From Bog-473 sp036502025 (GTDB taxonomy: Bacteria; Actinomycetota; Acidimicrobiia; Acidimicrobiales; RAAP-2), in assembly GCA_036502025.1 (NCBI GenBank), contig DASXZJ010000171.1, forward strand, positions 1 to 64,000: DNA of 64,000 nucleotides. The letters run 5' to 3'. The translations under genes were made by a program, and so were the position numbers. Below, in pieces: positions 25,243 through 33,278 of the stretch (positions are counted from its first letter, which is position 1; the number at the start of each line of letters is the position of its first letter). Under the pieces are notes generated by a model, which saw only the letters and a list, made by a program, of their open reading frames with translations, had not been told where the DNA came from and did no database searches.

Positions 25243-26606
25243 CTCGCCACCTTCTCGAGGGTTCTCCGATGTTCCGAAACGCGAGGGGGTTCGGCGAGTT
25301 CGAGGCAGGCAGACGCGGCGCTGAGGCCGCTGCGCACGGCGCCTTCCATGGTGGCGGGCCACCCGGTGTCACACCAGGCTCCGGCCAGGAAGAGTCCCGG
25401 GACGCGGGTGCGGCAGGACGGGCGCCGCGAAGCCGTGCCGGGGATGCCGCGAAAGGTGGCGGCGCGTTCACGGGTGACCACACCGTCGAGCAACCGGGCG
25501 GTGCGGGCGGTGGGGTGGAGATCCCCGAGTGCGGTGAAGAAGGTGCGGATCAGCTCGGTGGAGGGCTGGGCGATGAAGGAGTCGGCAGCCGACAACGAGA
25601 TGGAGAGGCACTGGCCCGAGCGCGCCCCGCTCGAGGCGGTTCGATCGAAGAGGAACTGGATCGGCGAGTCGAGCACGGCCGCCAGGGGCAGGTCGGTCAC
25701 CGGGCGGTCCAGCACCAGGTGCACGTTGACGATGGGGGACTGACCCAGCCCGATCCCCGGCGGCAGCACACCGGTGGGGACGATCTCCTGAGCGACTTCG
25801 GGTGGCGTGGCCACCACCACGGCGTCGGCGGCGTAACGACGCTGGTCCGCCAGCACGGCGAAGCCGCCGTTGTCCTGATGTGAGATGGCCTGGACGCGGG
25901 CACCGAGCACGGTCTGCACCCGGGCCCGGCTCAGCGCCTGAGCGGCGTGGTCCCCGTGCAACTCACCCAGCGGCGCAGTGGACCAGCCGACGTCGCCCGC
26001 GTCGGCCCGGTCGAGCAGGCCGGTTCGGAACACCTTGACGGCGAGGGCGAGGGAGGCCTGCGACGCCGGGAGGTTCAGGCTGGGGAGCGCGATGAGATCC
26101 CACAGCCGCTCGATGGCCCGGTCGCCCTGGCCGTGCCGGGACAACCAACGGCCGAAGGTGATGGTGTCGAGCGCCGGATCGTCGGGGTCCAGGTGGCGCA
26201 GGGCGAGAGCGGCGCGGGCCAGGCGCAGGCGATCGGCCCGGCCGAGATGCGTGTAGCGAGCCAGTGCCGGACCGAGGTGCAACGGTGCCGGCAGGGAGCT
26301 CCGGGTGATGCTGGAGCACACACCCCCCCGAGGCGAGAGCACCGGGATGTCGAGCCGCCGCTGCAAGTGGACGCCGTCAGTGGCGCCGAGGCGATCCAGG
26401 AACTGCCGATAGGCCGTGCAACAGCGGAGGAACACGTGTTGTCCGTTGTCGAACGACAGGCCGTTGCGCCGCAGCGACCAGGTGAGCCCGCCCAGCCGCC
26501 GCCGCCCTTCGAGGAGCGTGACCTCGGCCCCGGCATCGGCCAGCGTGAGGGCGGCGCGCAGCCCGGCCAGTCCGCCGCCGACGACCACGACGCGGCGGGT
26601 ACTCAC
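25239..26606 (-). CDS. hpnE: Hydroxysqualene dehydroxylase HpnE (FAD-dependent)
   Basis: A 455-residue flavoprotein of the phytoene-desaturase/amine-oxidase superfamily. The FAD dinucleotide motif VVVVGGGLAGLRAALTLADAG is at the N-terminus, followed by LLEGRRRLGG and FDNGQHVFLRC. The C-terminal FAD contact is FLAGAWCDTGWPATMEGAV. It reduces hydroxysqualene to squalene, the third of the HpnC-D-E steps. GTG at 26606 overlaps the hpnD stop by GTGA; the longer upstream reading is only the shadow of hpnD. Confidence 0.92.
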   Translation of the reverse strand: MSTRRVVVVGGGLAGLRAALTLADAGAEVTLLEGRRRLGGLTWSLRRNGLSFDNGQHVFLRCCTAYRQFLDRLGATDGVHLQRRLDIPVLSPRGGVCSSITRSSLPAPLHLGPALARYTHLGRADRLRLARAALALRHLDPDDPALDTITFGRWLSRHGQGDRAIERLWDLIALPSLNLPASQASLALAVKVFRTGLLDRADAGDVGWSTAPLGELHGDHAAQALSRARVQTVLGARVQAISHQDNGGFAVLADQRRYAADAVVVATPPEVAQEIVPTGVLPPGIGLGQSPIVNVHLVLDRPVTDLPLAAVLDSPIQFLFDRTASSGARSGQCLSISLSAADSFIAQPSTELIRTFFTALGDLHPTARTARLLDGVVTRERAATFRGIPGTASRRPSCRTRVPGLFLAGAWCDTGWPATMEGAVRSGLSAASACLELAEPPRVSEHRRTLEKVAR

Positions 26607-27439
26607 AGTTGGGCACCGACCAGGCTCCGGCCGGCGATCCACACCTTCTCGGCCGTTGGCAGCGAGAGCCGTCCTCGGGTCACGGCCACGGGATCCCGGG
26701 CGATGCGCACCAGCAGGCGGTGGTAGATCCCGGCCATGACGCCCACGCAGGCCCGGCTGCGGCGATTGAGCAGGGGCAGCAGCGGCAAGCCACGCTCGAA
26801 CCACTCCTGGGCGCGCTCACATTCGAACGCGACCAAGCGGGCCACCGCCTCGGGCGGTCCCGACAGATCCGGTGGGCAGCGATGGGCGGCGGCGTCGGCC
26901 GCCGGCAGGTAGACGCGGCCGTTCCCCCGATCCTCGAGGACGTCGCGCAGGATGTTGGTGATCTGGAGCGCGACGCCAAGGTCGTCGGCCCGCGCCACGG
27001 CCCTCGGCTCATCGGCACCGAAGACCGCCAGGGAGAGCCGACCGATGGAACCGGCGACGAGCCGGCAGTAGGCGACGAGGTCGTCGAACGTGGCGTAGGA
27101 CGTCCCGAGGACGTCCATCTCACACCCGTCGATCAACTCGTCGAACGCACCGAGTGGAAGGTCGTAGCGCCTGTCCGCCGCCGCCACGGCGACCAGCACC
27201 GGGTCCTCGGTGTCCGCCGCAACGGGATGCAGGCTCCGGCGCACCTGGTCCAGCGCGAGAAGCTTGTGGTCGGGGGCCCAGGTGCCGTCACCTATGTCAT
27301 CGATGCGTCGGGCCAGGGCGTAGACCGCGGACAGGGCTTGACGCTCGGGCACCCGCAGGAGCCGGATGCCGTACCCGAAGTTCTTGGCTTCCCGGCGGGT
27401 GATCTCCTCGCAGGCCCGGTAGGCCACCTCGGCGTTCAC
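26603..27439 (-). CDS. hpnD: Presqualene diphosphate synthase HpnD
   Basis: A 278-residue squalene/phytoene synthase family enzyme that condenses two farnesyl diphosphates to presqualene diphosphate. The Asp-rich motifs are ARRIDDIGDG (about residue 39) and NILRDVLEDRGNGRVYLP (about residue 145). The start FxxA-type region reads EITRREAKNFGYGIRLL. GTG at 27439 overlaps the hpnC stop by GTGA. It is distinguished from HpnC by the complete NILRDVxED motif and by gene order. Confidence 0.92.
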   Translation of the reverse strand: MNAEVAYRACEEITRREAKNFGYGIRLLRVPERQALSAVYALARRIDDIGDGTWAPDHKLLALDQVRRSLHPVAADTEDPVLVAVAAADRRYDLPLGAFDELIDGCEMDVLGTSYATFDDLVAYCRLVAGSIGRLSLAVFGADEPRAVARADDLGVALQITNILRDVLEDRGNGRVYLPAADAAAHRCPPDLSGPPEAVARLVAFECERAQEWFERGLPLLPLLNRRSRACVGVMAGIYHRLLVRIARDPVAVTRGRLSLPTAEKVWIAGRSLVGAQL

Positions 27440-28284
27440 CGGGACCTCTTCACGGAGGAGGCCACCAAATTGGTCAGGACACGGGTGCCGAGGCGAAAGG
27501 GTCGGGGCCGGCACCGTCGGCCCAGCACGTCGTAGTCGGCGCGCGCCATGGCATCGAGCGCAGCCTGCCCGCCGGCGCCGAATCCGCAGACGGCGATCCG
27601 AGGACCGAGAGGGAGCGCCCGGGCCAGCGGCACCGCGGAGCCGAGCAGGCGGCGGGCTCGACCGGCTTGGTGCCGGAGCACCGCCCGGAGCGGCGGCCCG
27701 GCCCGAGGATCGGAGAGGTCCGATTCGCGGCAGGCAAATGACCTCAGATCGCTCTGGGGCAGGTAGATCCGGCCGCAGGCAGCATCCTCCGCCACATCAC
27801 CGAGGTGCTCGACCACCTGTAGGCCGACACACACGTCGTCGGAGAGAGCAACGCGGGCCGGCGTGCTCTCACCGAATACCGCCAGGACGAGCCGTCCGAC
27901 CGGGGCCGCCGAGAGCCGGCAATAGTCGACGAGCGCGTCAAAGGTTTCGTACCGGTGGACGACCTGGTCGCGCCGATTCGCCTCGATCAGGTCGCGGAAG
28001 GGCCGGAGCGGAAGATCGCACTGCGCCATGGTCGGGCTGAGCCGCCGCAACAGGGGATGGTCGGCCTGGCCGACCGCCGCCAGTTCGAGCTCGGCTTCGA
28101 GCCAGTCCAGCAGGGCCAACCGATCTCCCTCAGCCTCGTCACCAATGTCATCGGCCAGGCGGGCAAAGCCGTAGATGGCCAGGAGATGGCCGCGCACGGC
28201 CCGGGGCAAGAAGCGCGTGGCCACGGGGAAGTTCTCCGAACCTGCTTGCTCAACAACCGCGTCCACCGAGGGGACGGCCGACAA
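27436..28284 (-). CDS. hpnC: Hydroxysqualene synthase HpnC
   Basis: A 282-residue squalene synthase-like enzyme that turns presqualene diphosphate into hydroxysqualene. Motifs are SENFPVATRFLPRAVRGHL, RLADDIGDEAEG, and the degenerate second motif EHLGDVAEDAACGRIYLP. It is the first gene of the operon and starts with a TTG at 28284. No strong ribosome site is seen, so GTG at 28266 is a weaker alternative. A TTGACA/TATCAA promoter lies 40-70 bases upstream. Confidence 0.9.
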   Translation of the reverse strand: MSAVPSVDAVVEQAGSENFPVATRFLPRAVRGHLLAIYGFARLADDIGDEAEGDRLALLDWLEAELELAAVGQADHPLLRRLSPTMAQCDLPLRPFRDLIEANRRDQVVHRYETFDALVDYCRLSAAPVGRLVLAVFGESTPARVALSDDVCVGLQVVEHLGDVAEDAACGRIYLPQSDLRSFACRESDLSDPRAGPPLRAVLRHQAGRARRLLGSAVPLARALPLGPRIAVCGFGAGGQAALDAMARADYDVLGRRCRPRPFRLGTRVLTNLVASSVKRSR

Positions 28285-28323
28285 TTGCTCAATCGTATAG
28301 TTCGGATGACCGGAGATTCATTA

Positions 28324-28352
28324 TTGATATACGCACACCCACGTCGTGTCAA
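28324..28352 (-). promoter_or_regulatory. Sigma-70-type promoter of the hopanoid operon
   Basis: On the minus strand TTGACA (28352-28347) is followed after exactly 17 bases by TATCAA (28329-28324), close to the vegetative consensus, about 33 bases upstream of the likely hpnC leader start. A second AT-rich stretch (TATACG) lies nearer the gene. Confidence 0.6.
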
Positions 28353-28424
28353 TAGAGATCGCGCCGTAGTTCGCAGCAGAGCGAGCGCGGTGGTACGTCG
28401 AGGGCCGGCGGCGGCCAACGCGTG

Positions 28425-28440
28425 ATGTTCAATCAAACAT
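28425..28440. promoter_or_regulatory. Inverted repeat ATGTT-N6-AACAT, operator candidate
   Basis: A 5-base perfect inverted repeat with partial inner symmetry lies in the 231-base gap between the MerR-TetR gene and hpnC, about 75 bases upstream of the hpnC promoter. The size fits a TetR-family site. The regulator next door is the obvious candidate ligand. Confidence 0.4.
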
Positions 28441-28482
28441 TCGTTGGCGTCGACTCGACGCGCCGACATCGGTGCCGGCGGC

Positions 28483-28532
28483 GCGTCAGGTGGCGGCGCG
28501 TCAGGTGGCGTCGAGTCAGGTGGCGTCGAGTC
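28483..28532. repeat. 15-base tandem repeat at the 3' end of the MerR-TetR gene
   Basis: Three full copies plus a partial copy of a 15-base unit (gcgtcaggtggcgtc with one or two changes each) span the end of the regulator gene. The stop codon lies in the third unit, and each unit repeats that stop in frame, so copy-number change would not lengthen the protein. Confidence 0.7.
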
Positions 28533-29382
28533 CGAGCGCGTCGTGCAAGAGGGCGAGCACCGCGGTGCGCACGACGAGCCGGGCCTGCTTGGCCAGGCCT
28601 TTTCCCGGCCGCAGATGCGGCTGCAGGCGGTCGGCCAGCTCGCGCATGAGCTCGGCCGTGACGCCGGTGAGTTCCGTGGATCCTCGTCGCTCCCGCATGG
28701 TGGCTTCCAGCAGGAGAGACACGTAGGGCTCAAGCAACTTCTCCAGGAGTGCGCTGGCCGGCCCGGCTGACACGGCTGTGCCGAGCTCGTCGAGCTCGTC
28801 GGCAATGACGTCGGGTACCGAGCGCACGGCAGCCAGGAAAATGGCGTCTTTGGTTTCGAAATGCCGGTAGAACGAACCCTTGGCCACCTCAGCCGCATCA
28901 CAGATGTCAGCGATGTTGACGCGGGCGTAGCCATCCTGAGCGAAGGCCTCCCGGGCCGCCATCAGGAGGCGTGCCGGTGGCTCCGAGAGTGCGGCGTCTT
29001 CAAGATGAGCCGCCACGACCTGGTCCCACATCTCGGGCCGGAAGGCCTCTTCCTGGCCGTCAGGCAGCAGATCCGGCAGCACTTCGGCGATCGAGGCAAG
29101 GGACATTTGCCGCTCTTCACGAAGGATGCGGATCATGGCCAGGGCCTCGACATGCCGCTCGTCGTAGTGGAATCGATTCGCCGCAATGACGGTTGGTTCG
29201 GGGAGGAGGCCGAGCCGGTGGTAGTAGTGGATGGTTGGCACGCGTATCCCTGTGCGCTCAGCCAATTCGGAAATGGTGAACGGGCCTTTGACGCGGGTTG
29301 GCCGCTTGACTCGCCTGGTTATATTGACCTGTGGTGTCGTCCTGCGTGTCGCTTCTGACTGATTCCAGCGCGTGCCTGCCAC
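28516..29382 (-). CDS. MerR-TetR fusion transcriptional regulator
   Basis: A 288-residue regulator with two different DNA-binding heads. A MerR-type winged HTH comes first (about residues 35-100: FTISELAERTGIRVPTIHYY, HRLGLLPEP, then RFHYDERHVEALAMIRILRE). A TetR-type HTH follows (about 135-180: LLMAAREAFAQDGY, INIADICDAAEVAKGSFYRHF-like). The C-terminus is a TetR ligand domain. GTG at 29382 has GAGGAGG four bases upstream, which decides the start, although it overlaps the divergent degV-like gene by 52 bases. It lies directly upstream of the hopanoid operon on the same strand and may control it. Confidence 0.8.
   Translation of the reverse strand: MAGTRWNQSEATRRTTPQVNITRRVKRPTRVKGPFTISELAERTGIRVPTIHYYHRLGLLPEPTVIAANRFHYDERHVEALAMIRILREERQMSLASIAEVLPDLLPDGQEEAFRPEMWDQVVAAHLEDAALSEPPARLLMAAREAFAQDGYARVNIADICDAAEVAKGSFYRHFETKDAIFLAAVRSVPDVIADELDELGTAVSAGPASALLEKLLEPYVSLLLEATMRERRGSTELTGVTAELMRELADRLQPHLRPGKGLAKQARLVVRTAVLALLHDALGLDAT
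29320..29325 (+). promoter_or_regulatory. -10 element (TATATT) of a probably leaderless transcript
   Basis: TATATT ends five bases before the GTG at 29331, and no ribosome site is present, so transcription may start at or near the start codon of the DegV gene, as is common in actinobacteria. No clear -35 element was seen. Confidence 0.4.
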
Positions 29383-30152
29383 CAGGCCTCCTCGGCCGAG
29401 CAAATCTCCGTGTGATTCCTATCGCGATTCTGATCGGCGATGAGGAACTTTCGGACAGTCCAGATGCTGCGCAACGGGTATACCGCGCCTTCGCCGAAGA
29501 TGAACCAACCAAATCCGCTCCGCCATCGCTACTCGAGTACCTCGACGCCATTGATTGTACCGAGTTCGATGACGCCGTGATCCTCACACCAGCTGTCGAG
29601 TTCACGGTCATGTACCGCAACGCACGGTTGGCCGCCAACATGTCGCAGCGCCACGTCGAAGTCGTCGACACACGGACGGCGGCGGCGGGGCAGGGACTGG
29701 TCGCCGCCGTGGCGGTGGAGGCGATCGAGGCCGGCGCTTCTGTCTCGGAAGTGGCGGACGCGGCGAGAGATGCCGCCGGGCGGTCCGAGCTGGTGGCCAT
29801 GCTGCCGGATCTCGTGTCGATTGAACGCAGCGGGCACATTCCCGCGACGGCACTCGACCACCGGGCGCACAGGGGATCCCAGCCGCTCTTTCGCTTTAGC
29901 AACGGCTCCATTGAGCCCCTGGGCCGGCCGGGGGCTCAATGGGATGGCCCTTCGTCCCTGCAAGCGGCCTGGCTGGCCGCCGGGGGATTCGAGGCCGAGC
30001 GCACCCTTTATTTTCACGCGGCTGAGGAGAGCGGGGCGGAGCGCTTTCGCTCGTATCTCGGTGGCCGGGCCCCCATCGTCGAGTTCAGCCCGGCGATGAC
30101 CGTGCACACCGGTATCGGCTGCGTCGGCGTGGCCTGGCTGCGCCGAGCCTGA
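29331..30152 (+). CDS. DegV family protein (fatty-acid-binding FakB-like fold)
   Basis: A 273-residue DegV protein. Family motifs are LTDSSACLPP at the start, SAPPSLLEYLDAI, VVDTRTAAAGQGLVAAVAVEA, and FSPAMTVHTGIGCVGVAWL at the end. Characterised members bind fatty acids and, as FakB, present them to FakA kinase; no FakA is in the window. The first GTG codons are uncertain (29331, 29334 or 29346). The 5' end overlaps the divergent MerR-TetR gene. A link to membrane lipid control together with hopanoids is possible but unproven. Confidence 0.85.
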   Translation: MVSSCVSLLTDSSACLPPGLLGRANLRVIPIAILIGDEELSDSPDAAQRVYRAFAEDEPTKSAPPSLLEYLDAIDCTEFDDAVILTPAVEFTVMYRNARLAANMSQRHVEVVDTRTAAAGQGLVAAVAVEAIEAGASVSEVADAARDAAGRSELVAMLPDLVSIERSGHIPATALDHRAHRGSQPLFRFSNGSIEPLGRPGAQWDGPSSLQAAWLAAGGFEAERTLYFHAAEESGAERFRSYLGGRAPIVEFSPAMTVHTGIGCVGVAWLRRA

Positions 30153-30461
30153 GGCCGCAGTCGACGATCTTCCCCGGCCGGGCGGGCCGGTGGGACGCCC
30201 GATCAAAGGAGTGGGGCGCGGATCACGGGTGTCGCGCCAGCCGGCTGTGCGAGCTGGGTTTTGAGGACCTGAGCCGCGTCTTGTACCGCCGGCGATGCGA
30301 TCGACTCTTTCCGCCATTACCACGGTACACCAGGGTAGGGGCCTTGATGCAAGCGGTCCGGGTGTGCTGACAATGCACGCCGCAGGGCGAACCACGGGCC
30401 GTCGGCCCGACCGAGCGTCGGAATGAATACCGCCCCGAGGGGCTCACGGGAGGGTGGACCG
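30153..30461 (+). other. 309-base intergenic region ahead of rph
   Basis: No coding frame with a convincing ribosome site or family motif is seen here. GC-rich palindromic bases just after the degV-like stop (around 30170-30200) could end that transcript. The only distinct element is the CTTG-N3-CAAG inverted repeat at 30338-30359. The last 14 bases hold GGGAGGG (30448-30454), the ribosome site of the phosphotransferase gene. Confidence 0.5.
30338..30359. promoter_or_regulatory. Inverted repeat resembling a rifamycin-associated element
   Basis: GGGGC-CTTG-ATG-CAAG-CGGTCC has a core CTTG-N3-CAAG dyad flanked by G-run and C-rich arms. It lies about 100 bases upstream of the rifamycin phosphotransferase. 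Actinomycete rifamycin-inactivating genes are known to have a conserved inverted repeat of this type (RAE) upstream. The match is from memory of the consensus and not computed. Confidence 0.5.
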
Positions 30462-33056
30462 ATGACCAACTACGTGCTGGGTTTCGGGGAGATCGACCGA
30501 TCGCAGGTCGCGGTCGTCGGCGGCAAGGGCGCCCACCTAGGGGAACTTTCGCGGATCGAAGGCATCCGCGTCCCGACTGGGTTCTGTGTGACGACGGACG
30601 CCTTCCGCCGGATCATGGCCGACGCGTCACCCATCGGCGACCGGCTCGATCGGCTGTCGCGTGTGAGCCCCGATGACCCGGAGGCGATCCTCACGCGCAG
30701 CGCGGAGATCCGCCGGATCATCCAAGGGATCGCCATCCCCGACGATCTGGCCGCGGAAGTCGTCCGCTCGGTCGCCCGGCTGGACGAACAAGCTGCCTAT
30801 GCCATCCGATCCAGCGCGACCGCAGAGGACCTGCCGACGGCCTCCTTCGCCGGACAGCAGGACACCTACCTGAACGTCGTGGGGCCAGCGGCGATCCTCG
30901 AGCACATCAGCCGGTGCTGGGCGTCGCTCTTCACTGAGCGGGCCGTGACCTACCGCCTCCGGAATGGATTCGACCAGCGCAAAGTCCAGATGGCCGTGAT
31001 CGTGCAGCAGATGGCCTTCCCGCAGGCGGCCGGCGTCCTGTTCACAGCCGACCCCGTCACCTCCAACCGCAAGATCGTCTCGGTAGAGGCCGCCTTCGGA
31101 CTCGGTGAGGCCCTGGTCTCAGGCCGGGTGAACGCGGACGTCTACCGGGTGCACGACGGCGAAATCGTTACCAAGCAGATCGCCACCAAGCAGGTGGCCA
31201 TGCATGCCTCACCGTCAGGCGGGACGCAGGAAGATGCGATCGACCCGGTGCGTCAGCCGCGGCCGGCACTGACGGATGCACAGGTCGTGCGCCTCGCACA
31301 GCTGGGCCGGACGATCGAAGCGCACTTCGGCCACCCCCAGGACATCGAATGGTGCTTGGGGGACGATGGGTTCCAGATCGTGCAGAGCCGGCCGATCACC
31401 ACGCTGTTCCCCATCCCCGAAGTCGGCGACCAGGAGAACCACGTCTTCATCTCCGTCGGTCACGCCCAGATGATGACCGACGCCATGAAGCCGCTGGGGA
31501 TCTCCTTCTGGCAATTGACGACCCCCCGGCCGATGTACGTGGCCGGCGGGAGGCTGTTCGTCGATGTCGCCTCGGACCTGGGGTCGCCGGCGAGACGCGC
31601 CGGTCTCATGGAAGTCTTTGGGAAATCCGATCCGCTCATCGGGGACGCGTTGAAGACCATCCTCGAGCGCGACGGGTTCATCCCCGACCTGGAGGACGAG
31701 AGTCCAGGTGCCGCGCCGAGTGGCGGCATGCCCGCCCCCATCGAAACCGATCCGGCGATCGTCACTGGGCTGATCGAGCGCAGTGAGGCCTCCATTGCCA
31801 CGTTGAAGAACGACATCCGCGGGAAGTCCGGCCCCGCACTGCTCGATTTCATCCTGGCGGACATTCAGGAGCTGAGGCGGATCCTCTTCGATCCGCAGAG
31901 TCATCGGGTGTTCATGTCGGCCATGGAAGCCACGTGGTGGCTCAACGACCAGCTGCAGGCCTGGCTGGGCGAGAGGAACGCGGCCGACACGCTCACCCAA
32001 TCTGTCCCCCACAACGTCACGTCGGAGATGGGGCTGGCGCTCCTTGACGTCGCGGACGTGATCCGTCCGTATCCCGAGGTGGTGACTTTTCTGCAAAACG
32101 TCGAGGAAGAGGACTTCTTGGACGAACTGGCCACGCGTACGGGCGGGCGGGAAGCCCGTGACGCCATCGGGGCCTACCTCGACAAGTACGGCATGCGCTG
32201 CGTGGGTGAGATCGACATCACGAGGCCGCGTTGGAGCGAACGCCCCACCACCCTCCTACCGCTGATCCTCGGCAACATCAAGAACTTCGAGCCGGGCGCG
32301 GGCGAGCGGCGCTTCGAGCAAGGCCGGCAGGAGGCCTGGGAGAAGGAACGGGAGCTCCTGGCGCGCTTGGGGGACCTACCGGACGGCGAGCGCAAGGCCG
32401 ATGAGGCCAAGCAGAAGATCGACCGGGTCCGGACCTTCATCGGGTACCGGGAGTACCCGAAGTACGGGATGGTCAGCCGCTACTTCGTTTACAAGCAGGC
32501 CTTGCTGGAAGAGGCCGGGCGTCTCGTGCAGGCCCGTGTGCTTCGTGAGGAGGAGGACATCTTCTATCTAACGTTCCAGGAGCTCCACGACGTCGTGCGC
32601 ACGAACCACGCGGATGATCAGCTCATCTCCCAACGCCAGGACACGTTCAGGTCGCATCAAGCCCTGACGCCGCCCCGGGTGTCCACGTCGGACGGCGAAG
32701 TGGTCGCCGGGGTGTACCGACGCGACGACATGCCGGCCGGCGCGCTCGTCGGCTTAGCGGTTTCGGCCGGGACCATCGAGGGGCGGGCCCGCGTCATCCT
32801 GGACATGGCGGAGGCCGATCTCGAGCCGGGCGACATCCTGGTTACGGCCTACACCGACCCCAGCTGGTCGCCCCTGTTCGTTGCGATCACGGGCCTGGTG
32901 ACGGAGGTCGGTGGCCTGATGACTCATGGCGCCGTCATCGCGCGGGAGTACGGCTTGCCGGCCGTCGTGGGCGTCGAGCACGCCACTCGGTTGATCCGCG
33001 ACGGGCAACGGATACGCGTCAATGGAACGGACGGGTACGTCGAGATCCTGTCCTAG
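30462..33056 (+). CDS. rph: Rifamycin phosphotransferase (PEP-synthase-like)
   Basis: An 864-residue three-domain enzyme that inactivates rifamycins by ATP-dependent phosphorylation. The N-terminal ATP-grasp-like domain has VGGKGAHLGELSRI, AYAIRSSATAEDLPTASFAG and VQSRPITTLFP (to about residue 310). The rifamycin-binding middle domain opens with VFISVGHAQMMTDAMKPLG and QLTTPRPMY, diagnostic against ordinary PEP synthase. The swivelling His domain at the C-terminus carries GGLMTHGAVIAREYGLPAV with the catalytic His. ATG 30462 follows GGGAGGG with 7-base spacing. It is a stand-alone gene. A general PEP-utilising enzyme is the less likely alternative. Confidence 0.88.
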   Translation: MTNYVLGFGEIDRSQVAVVGGKGAHLGELSRIEGIRVPTGFCVTTDAFRRIMADASPIGDRLDRLSRVSPDDPEAILTRSAEIRRIIQGIAIPDDLAAEVVRSVARLDEQAAYAIRSSATAEDLPTASFAGQQDTYLNVVGPAAILEHISRCWASLFTERAVTYRLRNGFDQRKVQMAVIVQQMAFPQAAGVLFTADPVTSNRKIVSVEAAFGLGEALVSGRVNADVYRVHDGEIVTKQIATKQVAMHASPSGGTQEDAIDPVRQPRPALTDAQVVRLAQLGRTIEAHFGHPQDIEWCLGDDGFQIVQSRPITTLFPIPEVGDQENHVFISVGHAQMMTDAMKPLGISFWQLTTPRPMYVAGGRLFVDVASDLGSPARRAGLMEVFGKSDPLIGDALKTILERDGFIPDLEDESPGAAPSGGMPAPIETDPAIVTGLIERSEASIATLKNDIRGKSGPALLDFILADIQELRRILFDPQSHRVFMSAMEATWWLNDQLQAWLGERNAADTLTQSVPHNVTSEMGLALLDVADVIRPYPEVVTFLQNVEEEDFLDELATRTGGREARDAIGAYLDKYGMRCVGEIDITRPRWSERPTTLLPLILGNIKNFEPGAGERRFEQGRQEAWEKERELLARLGDLPDGERKADEAKQKIDRVRTFIGYREYPKYGMVSRYFVYKQALLEEAGRLVQARVLREEEDIFYLTFQELHDVVRTNHADDQLISQRQDTFRSHQALTPPRVSTSDGEVVAGVYRRDDMPAGALVGLAVSAGTIEGRARVILDMAEADLEPGDILVTAYTDPSWSPLFVAITGLVTEVGGLMTHGAVIAREYGLPAVVGVEHATRLIRDGQRIRVNGTDGYVEILS

Positions 33057-33127
33057 ACGCGGCGAACCCCCCGGTGGACGGTCGGGTCGGGTGTGACGGA
33101 CAAGGCCTCTGACCAGCCAAAATGAAG

Positions 33128-33199
33128 CGCCCCCGGCAGGACTCGAACCTGCGCCACCGGCTCCGGAGGCCGGTGCTCTATCCGCTGAGCTACGGGGGC
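33128..33199 (-). tRNA. tRNA-Arg (anticodon CCG)
   Basis: The minus strand folds into a full cloverleaf: acceptor GCCCCCG/CGGGGGC, D-arm GCTC/GAGC, anticodon stem CCGGC/GCCGG with loop CTCCGGA (anticodon CCG), T-arm GCAGG-TTCGAGT-CCTGC and discriminator G. The 3' CCA is not encoded. It lies just before lysA on the opposite strand. A tRNA-Arg near argS-lysA is also my recollection of the mycobacterial order. Confidence 0.95.
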
Positions 33200-33278
33200 A
33201 AGAGCAGGGGACGATCGTAGTCGTGATGCGTGCGACCACGTCCCGGCACGAGATGCACCTGCCGTATCCTGCTCTCCC

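Noticed and set aside
26603..28284. hpnC and hpnD as a duplicated squalene synthase
   Set aside because: They share a family but have distinct second Asp motifs and are the standard HpnC and HpnD pair, not a recent duplication.
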